Source: Kineococcus rubinsiae (GTDB taxonomy: Bacteria; Actinomycetota; Actinomycetes; Actinomycetales; Kineococcaceae). Taken from it: DNA of 64,000 nt. Position numbers and translations under genes: made by a program. The stretch is from positions 1-64,000 of the forward strand of contig NZ_VWPY01000016.1 of NCBI RefSeq assembly GCF_011839805.1. The letters run 5' to 3'. Of this stretch, positions 30,642-38,633 are shown piece by piece (position 1 is the first letter of the stretch; each line of letters starts with the position of its first letter). A model generated the notes under the pieces. The model had not been told where the DNA came from, ran no database searches, and was given only the letters and a program-made list of their open reading frames with translations.

Positions 30642-32900
30642 CCCGACCGCCCCCGTCCCGCCGACCCGCGTCCCGCCGACCCGCGTCCCGCCGCCGACGA
30701 CGGGCGCCACGCGTGGGCGGGCGTGCTGCTGACGCGGGTCCCGGTCGTGCTCGCCGCCGCGGTGGCGGCCGTCACGGCGATCGCGGTCCCGCTGGTGCTG
30801 CTGGACCTCTGGACGCCGGTGGTGGCGGTGCCCGTCGTCGTCGTGGCCGCCGTCCTCGCGGGGCGCCTCGCCTGGGGGACGCCCGTGGTGGCGTCGCCGC
30901 GCTGGTCGGCGCTGCTCAGCGCGGGGATCGCCGTGGCCGGCGGGGTGTGGGCGGGCCTCACCCACGCCGAGCACGTCGTGCTGCGCCGCGACGCGGGCTC
31001 CCTGGCGCTGTACGCCCACCACCTCGCGACGGCCCACGGCCTGCCGGTCGACCCGTCGCTGGCGGCCCTCGGGGGCGCGGCCGTGCTGGGCGACCCGAAC
31101 GTCAGCCTCGCCAGCCCGGCGTTCTACCAGGTCGGCGACGTCGTCGTCCCGCAGTTCCTGCTCGGGGCGCCGGCGCTGTTCAGCCTGGGGGAGTGGGCGG
31201 GCGGCTGGACGGGCCTGCTGCTGGTGCCCGCCGTCCTCGGGGCGTTCGGGCTGCTGGCCGTGGCGGGTCTCGCCGCGCGCCTCGTCGGCCCCCGCTGGGC
31301 CCCGCTGGCCGCGGCGACCCTGGCGCTCGCCCAGCCCGTGCTGCACGCGGCCCGCTCCACCTACTCCGAACCGCCCGCGCTGCTCGTGCTCGCCGCGGCC
31401 GCGTCGCTGCTGGTCGCCGCCACGGTGCGGGGCACCGCGGCCACCGCGCCCACCGACCGGCTGAGCGCGGCCCGCCTGGGCGGGGCCGCCGGGCTGCTGC
31501 TCGGCGCGTGCGGGTTCGTGCGCATCGACGCCCTGCGCGAGGACGCCCTCGTGCTGCCCGTCATCGCGGTCCTGCTGGCGCTGGCCCACCCCGCCGCCCG
31601 CGCCCTGCTCGCCGGAGTCCTCGTGACCACGGTGCTGTCCGCGCTGGCCGCGGTCGCGACGTCGCGGCCCTACCTCGCGACCATCGCGGGCTCGCTGGTC
31701 CCGCTCGTCGGCGCCCTCGTGGCGCTCGCGGTCGTGTCCTGGCTGGGGGTGCGGCTCGCGCGGCGGGGCGTCCTCGCCCGGCGCCGCTGGCTGACCTCGA
31801 CCCGGCTCGGGCCCGTCCTCGCGGCGGTGCTCGCGCTCGTCCTGCTGGCGCTCGGCACGCGGCCGCTGTGGCTCGTCGTGCGCCAGGACCCGCAGGACTC
31901 CGGGAGCCGGCTCGTCGCGGCGCTGCAGCTCGCGCAGGGCCTGCCCGTCGACGGCGGCCGCACCTACGCCGAGCACAGCGTCGACTGGATCTCCTGGTAC
32001 CTCGGCTGGCCCGCCGTCATGCTCGCGGGCGTCGCGGCCGTCGTCCTGCTGCTGCGGCTCGTCCCCGCCCTGCAGGGCCGCACGCCGCTGCCGGGGTGGA
32101 CGGCGCCCTACGTCGTCGCCGTCGGGTCGCTGCTGCTCACGCTGTACCGCCCCGGCATCACGCCCGACCACCCGTGGGCCGACCGCCGGTTCGTGCCGCT
32201 CGTGCTCCCCGCGGTCGTGCTGCTGGCCACTGCGGCCGTCGCGTGGGGCGTGCGGGAGCTGCCCCGGCGCATCGCGCAGGTCCTGCCCGGCAACCCGCGC
32301 GACCGCAGCGAGGAGGTGACCGTGACGCTGACGCCGGGGGAGCCCGCCGTCGAGACGCGGACCGTCCGCTACCGCACCCCCGCAGCGGTTCCCGGGGTCC
32401 TGGCCGCCGTCGGCGGGATCGTCCTGCTGCTGCCCGCCGCCCTCGCCACGGCCCCCCTAGCGGGGCAGCGCACCGAGCGCGGCGAGGTGGCCGCCGTCGC
32501 GGGCGCCTGCCGGTCCTTCGCGCCGGGCGACGTGGCCCTGGCCGTGGACCCGCGCTCGCGCAACGAGTGGCCGCAGGTGCTGCGCGGCACGTGCGGCGTG
32601 CCGTCCGCCTCGATCGTCGTGCCCACCTCGGTCGGGCGGGCCGGGACCCCGGAGTACGCCGCGGCCCTGCGCACGGCCGTCGAGCGGCAGGCCGCCCGCG
32701 TGCGGGCCGCGGGCGGCCGGCCCGTCCTGGTGGCCGCGGGCGGTGACGCCGCCGCGGAGGACACGCTCGCCGCCCTCGGCGGCACGGACCTGCGCCGGGT
32801 CAGCGACCTGCGGACCCCCGAGGACGAGCGGGTCCTCACCACCCGCCCCGACGGAGCCCAGGTCATCGACGTCGACCTCTGGACGGCGCTCGCCCCCTGA
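30639..32900 (+). CDS. large multi-pass membrane protein (GT-C-like, unknown)
   Basis: This 753-residue protein begins with a Pro/Asp/Arg-rich tail and has about 14 hydrophobic segments between residues 30 and 620. The extracellular-type loop after helix 3 contains RRDAGSLALYAHHLA. Both this loop and the DPNVSLASPAFYQVG segment recall membrane glycosyltransferases of the GT-C fold, in which an acidic residue in the first loop is catalytic. A soluble C-terminal domain (620-753) follows. I cannot name the family with certainty. Methyltransferase and glycan genes lie downstream, which suits a surface-polysaccharide role. Confidence 0.7.
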   Translation: MPDRPRPADPRPADPRPAADDGRHAWAGVLLTRVPVVLAAAVAAVTAIAVPLVLLDLWTPVVAVPVVVVAAVLAGRLAWGTPVVASPRWSALLSAGIAVAGGVWAGLTHAEHVVLRRDAGSLALYAHHLATAHGLPVDPSLAALGGAAVLGDPNVSLASPAFYQVGDVVVPQFLLGAPALFSLGEWAGGWTGLLLVPAVLGAFGLLAVAGLAARLVGPRWAPLAAATLALAQPVLHAARSTYSEPPALLVLAAAASLLVAATVRGTAATAPTDRLSAARLGGAAGLLLGACGFVRIDALREDALVLPVIAVLLALAHPAARALLAGVLVTTVLSALAAVATSRPYLATIAGSLVPLVGALVALAVVSWLGVRLARRGVLARRRWLTSTRLGPVLAAVLALVLLALGTRPLWLVVRQDPQDSGSRLVAALQLAQGLPVDGGRTYAEHSVDWISWYLGWPAVMLAGVAAVVLLLRLVPALQGRTPLPGWTAPYVVAVGSLLLTLYRPGITPDHPWADRRFVPLVLPAVVLLATAAVAWGVRELPRRIAQVLPGNPRDRSEEVTVTLTPGEPAVETRTVRYRTPAAVPGVLAAVGGIVLLLPAALATAPLAGQRTERGEVAAVAGACRSFAPGDVALAVDPRSRNEWPQVLRGTCGVPSASIVVPTSVGRAGTPEYAAALRTAVERQAARVRAAGGRPVLVAAGGDAAAEDTLAALGGTDLRRVSDLRTPEDERVLTTRPDGAQVIDVDLWTALAP
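30655..30693 (+). repeat. 15-base tandem repeat inside the coding start
   Basis: The unit GTCCCGCCGACCCGC is repeated exactly twice (30655-30669, 30670-30684) and partly a third time. It encodes repeated Pro-Ala-Asp-Pro-Arg in the disordered N-terminal tail. Copy number could vary between strains without changing the frame. Confidence 0.6.
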
Positions 32901-32924
32901 CCGCGGTGCGGGGGCGCGGTGCCG

Positions 32925-33671
32925 TCAGGTCGTGCGCGTGCGCGAGCAGCGCGTCACGTACGCCATCTCCAGGACGCCCACCTCGTCCAGCCGCGCCTGC
33001 GCCTGCGTGCGGACGTCGTCGAGGACGGCGCTGCGGCGCGGCTCCTCCAGGGTGATGACCCAGCTGCGCGACGCCGTGAGGTCCATCAGCTCCTCGAGGG
33101 TGATGACCTGCGTCCACGTCACGTCGTGGCGCTCGACGGGGCCGAAGGGCGGGCCGACGACCGGGGCCATGCTGCGCAGGTGCTCCTCACCGGCCTGGGG
33201 GAGCAGCCGGTCCAGCCGGGCGATCCACGGCACGCTCGCGTCGCGCACGTTCCACAGCAGCCCGAGGGTGCCGCCGGGGCGCAGCACGCGCGCGACCTCC
33301 GGGGCCGCCGTGCGGGGGTCCACCCAGTGCCAGGCCTGCGCGGCCAGCGCGGCGTCGACGCTCGCGTCCGGCAGCGGGACGTCCTCCGCGGTCCCGGCGA
33401 CGAGCTCGACGTCGGGCAGCACGGCGCGGAACTGCGCGCGCATCCCCTCGGTGGGTTCCACGGCCACGACGTCGAGGCCGCGCCCGACGAGGGAGCGCGT
33501 GAGCTTGCCCGTCCCCGCGCCCAGGTCGAGGACCCGCCGGGCGCCCTCGGGCAGCAGCCAGTCGAGGGCGGCGGCCGGGTAGGTGGGGCGACCGCGCTCG
33601 TAGGCGGCGGCCGCGGCGCCGAAGGACCGCGACTGGGCCCGGCGCCGCTCGGCACTGCGTTCGGTGTCCAC
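32925..33671 (-). CDS. class I SAM-dependent methyltransferase
   Basis: This 248-residue enzyme has SAM motif I VLDLGAGTGKLTRSL, an acidic residue after strand 2 (VVAVEPTEGM), GTAEDVPLPDASVDAAL, and the AQAWHWVDPRTA and RVLRPGGTLGLLWN segments. The set matches the UbiE/YcgJ-like methyltransferase group. The methyl acceptor is unknown. It is convergent with the membrane protein gene and starts with GTG 33671 seven bases after CAGGAT on its strand, which is another leaderless-type arrangement. Confidence 0.88.
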   Translation of the reverse strand: MDTERSAERRRAQSRSFGAAAAAYERGRPTYPAAALDWLLPEGARRVLDLGAGTGKLTRSLVGRGLDVVAVEPTEGMRAQFRAVLPDVELVAGTAEDVPLPDASVDAALAAQAWHWVDPRTAAPEVARVLRPGGTLGLLWNVRDASVPWIARLDRLLPQAGEEHLRSMAPVVGPPFGPVERHDVTWTQVITLEELMDLTASRSWVITLEEPRRSAVLDDVRTQAQARLDEVGVLEMAYVTRCSRTRTT

Positions 33672-33854
33672 GCGCGCGATCCTGCCAACGCGGCGGCGTC
33701 CGCGGGAGCCCGGGGGAACGTCACCGCCCCGGGTCGCCGGCGGTGACCGCCCGTGGAGGACGTGTGCAGAGGGCGTGACGGGGCCCGCGGCGGTCGGCGC
33801 GGCAGGCGCGCGGGGACGGCTCCCCGCCCGGCGGCTGGGTAAGCTCCACCCGCC

Positions 33855-34793
33855 ATGCCTCCCGAACACCCGCTCACCGACAGCGCCCCGTCGGCACCCA
33901 CGGCCACGCCCGTCGCGACCATCGTGCTGCCCTGCTTCAACGAGGAGGCGCACGTCCTCGCCGAGATCCAGCGCATCAGCAAGGCGATGGACGACGACGG
34001 GATGCCCTACGAGCTGCTCGCGGTGGACGACGCGTCCACGGACGACACGCTCGCCGTCCTGCGCCAGGCCGAGCGGGAGTTCCCGCACCTGCGGGTCGTC
34101 GCGTTCCGCCGCAACGGCGGTTCCGGCACGGTGCGGCGCATCGGCACGCAGATGGCGCGCGGCGAGATCGTCGTGTGGACCGACGCGGACATGACGTACG
34201 AGAACGACCGGATCCCCGAGCTGATCCGCCTCCTGCTGGCCGACGACACCTACGACCAGGTGGTCGGCGCCCGCACCACGGAGGAGGGGTCGCACAAGGC
34301 CCTGCGCGTGCCCGCGAAGTGGGTGATCCGCAAGGTCGCGGAGGTCCTCGCCAAGCAGCGCATCCCCGACCTGAACTCGGGGCTGCGGGCGTTCCGCAAG
34401 GAGGTGTCGCTGCCGTACCTGCGGCTGCTGCCGCCCGGGTTCAGCTGCGTCACGACGATCACGCTGGCGTTCCTGTGCAACCAGCACGACATCAAGTACG
34501 TCCCGACGTCGTACGCCAAGCGCGCGGGCGTGTCGAAGTTCCACTTCGTCAAGGACGCCTACCGCTACATCCTGCAGGTGCTGCGGATGGTCATGTACTT
34601 CGAGCCGCTGCGCGTGCTCATGCCGCTGGCGCTGTTCCTGTTCGGCCTGGGCGCCGTCAAGGCCGTCACCGACATGGTCCGCCACCTCTTCTACTTCCCC
34701 GCGAACACCGTGCTGCTGCTGGTCTCCGGGCTGCTCATCGGTTCCGTCGCGCTGCTGGCCGACCTCGTCGTGCGCTCGCGGGACTCCACGTGA
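33855..34793 (+). CDS. membrane-anchored glycosyltransferase family 2
   Basis: This 312-residue enzyme has a GT-A domain (ATIVLPCFNEEAHV, LLAVDDASTDDT, then DXD-type WTDADMTYEND) and two C-terminal transmembrane helices. The layout is that of polyprenyl-phosphate sugar transferases (dolichol-phosphate mannosyltransferase-like), with the PDLNSGLRAFRK segment typical of them. It would load a sugar on a lipid carrier at the inner face of the membrane. TAAGCT lies nine bases before ATG 33855. Its stop overlaps the start of the GT4 gene, so the three glycan genes form an operon. Confidence 0.9.
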   Translation: MPPEHPLTDSAPSAPTATPVATIVLPCFNEEAHVLAEIQRISKAMDDDGMPYELLAVDDASTDDTLAVLRQAEREFPHLRVVAFRRNGGSGTVRRIGTQMARGEIVVWTDADMTYENDRIPELIRLLLADDTYDQVVGARTTEEGSHKALRVPAKWVIRKVAEVLAKQRIPDLNSGLRAFRKEVSLPYLRLLPPGFSCVTTITLAFLCNQHDIKYVPTSYAKRAGVSKFHFVKDAYRYILQVLRMVMYFEPLRVLMPLALFLFGLGAVKAVTDMVRHLFYFPANTVLLLVSGLLIGSVALLADLVVRSRDST

Positions 34794-36823
34794 GCCACCT
34801 CGCGGCCCCGCCCGCCGACGAGACCGTCCCCGGGGACGGCGGCACGACCGGCGAGCGCCGCAAGGTCGTCGTCGTCGGGCCCGCGCACCCCGCCAAGGGC
34901 GGCACGGTCGCCCACACGACCGAGCTCGCCCGCCACCTCTCCCGCGACCCGCAGGCCGACGTCGCGCTGGTGTCGTGGTCGCGGCAGTACCCCGCCGTCC
35001 TGTACCCGGGGGAGCGCGAGGTCCCCGGCGGCCGTCCCGAGGTCGCGGAGTTCGTCCCGACGACCCGCCCGCTGGCCTGGGACTCGCCCGCCTCTTGGCT
35101 GCGCACGGGCCGCCGGATCGCCCCGGCCGACCTCGTGGTCCTCGTGCACGTCGTGCCGTTCCAGGTGCCGGCGCTGCTCGCGGTCCTGGCCGGCCTGCGC
35201 ACCGCGGGCTCCCACGCCCGCACCGTCGTCGTCGCCCACAACGTCCTGCCGCACGAGCCCCGCCCGGGCGACGCGCTGCTCGTCGGTCGCCTGCTCGCCA
35301 GCGTCGACGGCGTCGTCGTGCACTCCCAGGCCCAGGCCGAGCTGGCGCGCGCGCACGGCGCCCGCCACGTCGAGGTCGCCGACCTCCCGCCCCACCTGCC
35401 CGGTGGCGCGCCGCTGACGGGCGAGGCGGGCTCGCTGGTGCCCCGCGACGGCGGCGTCCGGCTGCTGTCCCTCGGCGTCGTGCGCGACTACAAGGGCGTC
35501 GACCTCCTGCTCGAGGCGCTGCACGACGTCCCCGGCGCCCGGCTGACCATCGCCGGTGAGCTGTGGGGCGACGCGGGCCGCCGCGTGCTCGAGCTCGCGG
35601 GCGACCCGGCGCTGCACGGCCGCGTCGAGGTGCGCCCCGGCTACGTGCCCGCCGCGGAGATCGCGGAGCTGCTCGCGACCCACGACGCGCTCGTGCTGCC
35701 CTACCGCTCGGCGACGGCCTCGCAGAACGCGCTGCTCGCCTTCGCCCACGGCCTGCCCGTCGTGGCCACCGCGACGGGGTCCTTCCCCCAGCAGGTCACC
35801 GACGGCGTCGACGGGATCCTCGTCGAGCCCGGCAGCGTGCCCGCCCTCGTCGAGGGCCTGCGCCGCCTCGCCGACGGCGGCCTGCAGGTGCTGCGCGACG
35901 GCGTCCGCGCCCCCGACCCGCACGCCCCGTGGGCCGCCTACCTCGACGCCGTCGCCGCGGCCGCCGAGGGCGGCACCCCGGCCGCCCCGCCCGGCGGCCG
36001 CCTGCTCGAGGTCGCCAAGCGCGGCGCCGAGCACGCCCTGTGGACCCGGGTCGGCGTCCAGCGCCGCGTCGGGGAGGTCCTCGGCGCCCGCGACCTGGCC
36101 GCCCCGCCGTCCCTGCGCGCCGTGCCCAGCGGCGTCCCGCGCACCGGCGTCCTGCAGGACACCGCCGAGGTGGCCGACGCGGTCGCGCAGACCCGGCGCC
36201 TGCGCCTGCCCGCGCACCCCGACGCCCCGAAGAACTGGGATGCGCTCGGCGCGGTGGCGGCCGTGCTCACCCTCGCCGACGACGGTTCGCGCACCGCCCG
36301 CGTCCTGGACGCCGGCAGCGCCCGCTACTCCCCGGTGCTGCCGTGGCTGCGGCTGTACGGCCTGGGCCACGAGCGCGGCGCGCTCGCCGGCATCAACCTC
36401 GAGTTCGGCGCGACCGTGCACCGCGACGGGGTGGAGTTCCGCCACGGCGACGTCACCGCCACGGGCCTGCCCGACGCCTCGCTCGACGCCGTGACCTGCA
36501 TGTCCGTCATCGAGCACGGCGTCCCGGTGCAGCCGTTCCTCGCCGAGACCTCGCGCGTCCTGCGCCCGGGCGGGATCCTCGCGCTCTCGACCGACTACGA
36601 CCAGGACCCGCCGGACACGACGGGCATCACGGCCTACGGCGCCCCGGTGCGGATCTTCAGCCCCGCGGACTTGCGCGAGATGACGGCGCTCGCGGACGAG
36701 GTCGGCCTCGACCTCGTGGGCGAGCTGGACGACGAGGTGCTGTCCCACGCCGAGCGCCCCGTGCACTGGAAGCGGACCGGCCTCGACTACACGTTCGTCC
36801 TGCTCACCTTCCGCAAGCGCTGA
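34790..36823 (+). CDS. glycosyltransferase family 4 fused to a methyltransferase
   Basis: This 677-residue protein has two enzyme parts. Residues about 24-390 form a GT-B glycosyltransferase (VVGPAHPAKGGTVAHT, VVAHNVLPHE, then LPYRSATASQNALLAFAHGL, the nucleotide-sugar E/x7/E-type region). Residues about 500-677 form a SAM methyltransferase (VLDAGSARYSPVLPW, HGDVTATGLPDASLDAVTCM, VLRPGGILALSTDYD). The linker is Ala/Gly/Pro-rich. One chain could add a sugar and then methylate the product. GTG 34790 overlaps the GT2 stop, and the flippase-like gene follows after one base. Confidence 0.88.
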   Translation: MSHLAAPPADETVPGDGGTTGERRKVVVVGPAHPAKGGTVAHTTELARHLSRDPQADVALVSWSRQYPAVLYPGEREVPGGRPEVAEFVPTTRPLAWDSPASWLRTGRRIAPADLVVLVHVVPFQVPALLAVLAGLRTAGSHARTVVVAHNVLPHEPRPGDALLVGRLLASVDGVVVHSQAQAELARAHGARHVEVADLPPHLPGGAPLTGEAGSLVPRDGGVRLLSLGVVRDYKGVDLLLEALHDVPGARLTIAGELWGDAGRRVLELAGDPALHGRVEVRPGYVPAAEIAELLATHDALVLPYRSATASQNALLAFAHGLPVVATATGSFPQQVTDGVDGILVEPGSVPALVEGLRRLADGGLQVLRDGVRAPDPHAPWAAYLDAVAAAAEGGTPAAPPGGRLLEVAKRGAEHALWTRVGVQRRVGEVLGARDLAAPPSLRAVPSGVPRTGVLQDTAEVADAVAQTRRLRLPAHPDAPKNWDALGAVAAVLTLADDGSRTARVLDAGSARYSPVLPWLRLYGLGHERGALAGINLEFGATVHRDGVEFRHGDVTATGLPDASLDAVTCMSVIEHGVPVQPFLAETSRVLRPGGILALSTDYDQDPPDTTGITAYGAPVRIFSPADLREMTALADEVGLDLVGELDDEVLSHAERPVHWKRTGLDYTFVLLTFRKR

Positions 36824-36824
36824 C

Positions 36825-37838
36825 GTGCGGCTGCTGCCGCGGGTGCTCGCGGCCCTGCGCTCACCCGTCGTGCGCGTGGGCTTCCTCCTGCTCGCCCTGG
36901 CGCTCGCCGTCGTCTACGTCGTGCGCGACGCCGACGCCATCGCGGCCGCGTGGTCCCGCCTCGACCCGGGCACCGTCGTGCTCGCGCTCGTGCTGTCGCT
37001 CGGCAACGTCGCCCTGTCGGGGGCGTCGTGGCGCGCCGTGCTGGCCGACCTCGGCTCCCGGCTCGGCTGGCGGGCCGCGGCCCGCGTCTTCTTCGTGGGC
37101 CAGCTGGGCCGCTACATCCCCGGCACCGTCTTCCAGTTCGTGGCCCAGGCCGAGCTCGCGCGCGACTACGACGTGCCCCGGCGGCGCACGGCGTCAGCGC
37201 TGGTCGTGGCCCTGCTCGTGTCGATGACGACGGCGCTGATGCTCGTCACGGGCGTGCTGCCCGTCGCGCTGGCGGGCCGCGGCGACGGCTCGGGGGCGGA
37301 CCTCACGGGGTGGGCGTGGACGGGCTGGCTGCGCTGGCTCACACCCTTCCTGCTCGTGCTGCTGGTGCCGCGCGTGCTCAACCCGCTGCTCGGCGTCCTG
37401 CTGCGCCTGGCCCGCCGCGACCCCCTGGAGCACCCCGTCACCTGGCGCGGGCTGCTCGCCGCCGCGCTGTGGGCGCTCGCGTCGTGGGGCTCGGTCGGGC
37501 TGCAGGTCTTCGTCCTGGCCTCGGCCGTCGGCGGCGGCGACCTGGGCGCCGGCCGGCTGCTCGCCCTCGCGGTCGGCGGGTACGCCCTGGCCTGGGCCGT
37601 CGGGTTCCTCGTGGTCCTCGCCCCGGCCGGAGCGGGAGCGCGCGAGGTGGCGCTCGCGGCGCTCGTCGGGCTCGGCACCGGCAGCGGGGGAGCGGCCGTC
37701 GTCGTCCTCGCCTCGCGGGTGCTGCTGACGGTGGCCGACGTCCTGCTCGCGCTGGCGGCGCTGCTCACCGCGCGCGGTGCGCTGGCACGGATCCGGACCG
37801 CCTCGGCGGCCGGCGGGGCCCCGCATGACCCCGCCTAG
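36825..37838 (+). CDS. lysylphosphatidylglycerol synthase-type transmembrane protein (UPF0104)
   Basis: This 337-residue protein has about eight transmembrane helices. It carries the family features FFVGQLGRYIPGTVFQ (arginine/proline motif after helix 3) and FLVVLAPAGAGAREVALAAL. It contains only the membrane domain; no aminoacyl-transfer domain is present. Such proteins often sit beside lipid-linked glycosyltransferases and are thought to translocate or help polymerise glycolipids. It starts one base after the GT4 fusion stop, so it belongs to the same operon. Confidence 0.87.
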   Translation: MRLLPRVLAALRSPVVRVGFLLLALALAVVYVVRDADAIAAAWSRLDPGTVVLALVLSLGNVALSGASWRAVLADLGSRLGWRAAARVFFVGQLGRYIPGTVFQFVAQAELARDYDVPRRRTASALVVALLVSMTTALMLVTGVLPVALAGRGDGSGADLTGWAWTGWLRWLTPFLLVLLVPRVLNPLLGVLLRLARRDPLEHPVTWRGLLAAALWALASWGSVGLQVFVLASAVGGGDLGAGRLLALAVGGYALAWAVGFLVVLAPAGAGAREVALAALVGLGTGSGGAAVVVLASRVLLTVADVLLALAALLTARGALARIRTASAAGGAPHDPA

Positions 37839-37860
37839 CGCCGGACGTCGTCCCCGCGGC

Positions 37861-38628
37861 TCAGGCGCGGGCCGGCACCGGCCCGGGGGGCGCGACGTCG
37901 CCGGCCTGGCCGACGCGGCGCCCCGCGGTCCGCATGTGGCTGCTCATGGCCGCCGCGGCCGCGGCGGGGTCCGCCGCGACGACCGCCTCGAGCACCGCGC
38001 GGTGCTCCCGGCACGCCGTCAGCGCCTGCTCCCCGGTCTGCAGCCGCCGCTCGGACCACACGCGCAGCAGCGAGCGGATGGTCCGCAGCAGGTCGCCCAT
38101 GACCGCGTTGCCGGCCGCCTGGGCGAGGTGCTGGTGGAAGGCGGCGTCCGCCTCGATGAAGGCGGGCAGGTCGTCGGTGGCGGCCTCCATCGCCGCGAGG
38201 TCCGCCCGCAGCGCCGCGAGCGTCGCGTCGTCGCTGCGTCCCGCGGCCAGCACGGCGGCCTGCACCTCCAGACCCGCGCGGACCTCCGAGAGCTGGGTCG
38301 TGTGGTCGGCCGAGAGCATCAGCCCCCAGCTCAGCGTGGTCGGCAGCAGCTCGGACATGCTGTCGCGGATGTAGGTGCCGGACCCGGGCCGCACCTGGAC
38401 CAGGCCGAGGATCTCCAGCGCGGCGAGGGCCTCGCGGACCGCGGAGCGGCCCACGCCGAGGCTCTCCGCGAGCTGGCGCTCCGGCGGCAGGCGGGACCCG
38501 GCGGCAAAGGTGCCGCCCGCGATCAGCGTGGTCAGCTGGCGCGCGACCTCCGCCACGGCCGAGCCCGGGGCCACGGCGCGCAGCTCCGGGTCGGTGCGGG
38601 CGGGGTCATCGGCGCGGAAGACCGGCAT
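37861..38628 (-). CDS. FadR/GntR family regulator of the apionate gene cluster
   Basis: This 255-residue regulator has a GntR winged helix (GSRLPPERQLAESLGVGRSA followed by VREALAALEILGLV) and an all-helical FCD ligand domain in which the usual metal-binding Asp and His residues are present (FIEADAAFHQHLA, TACREHRAVLEAV). FCD regulators sense sugar acids and keto acids. It is the last gene of the minus-strand operon, five bases after the lactonase-like gene. It probably binds the palindrome at 42363-42376 and controls both arms. An aldonate such as apionate is the likely ligand (inference). Confidence 0.87.
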   Translation of the reverse strand: MPVFRADDPARTDPELRAVAPGSAVAEVARQLTTLIAGGTFAAGSRLPPERQLAESLGVGRSAVREALAALEILGLVQVRPGSGTYIRDSMSELLPTTLSWGLMLSADHTTQLSEVRAGLEVQAAVLAAGRSDDATLAALRADLAAMEAATDDLPAFIEADAAFHQHLAQAAGNAVMGDLLRTIRSLLRVWSERRLQTGEQALTACREHRAVLEAVVAADPAAAAAAMSSHMRTAGRRVGQAGDVAPPGPVPARA

Positions 38629-38633
38629 GCGGG

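Noticed and set aside
30655-30693. Short tandem repeat as a possible CRISPR or VNTR array
   Set aside because: It is 2.6 copies of a 15-base unit within a coding sequence with no spacers, so it is a coding tandem repeat only.
30498-32171. 557-codon minus-strand frame rich in Arg, Gln and Asp
   Set aside because: It is antisense to the multi-pass membrane protein and has the typical composition of a shadow frame.
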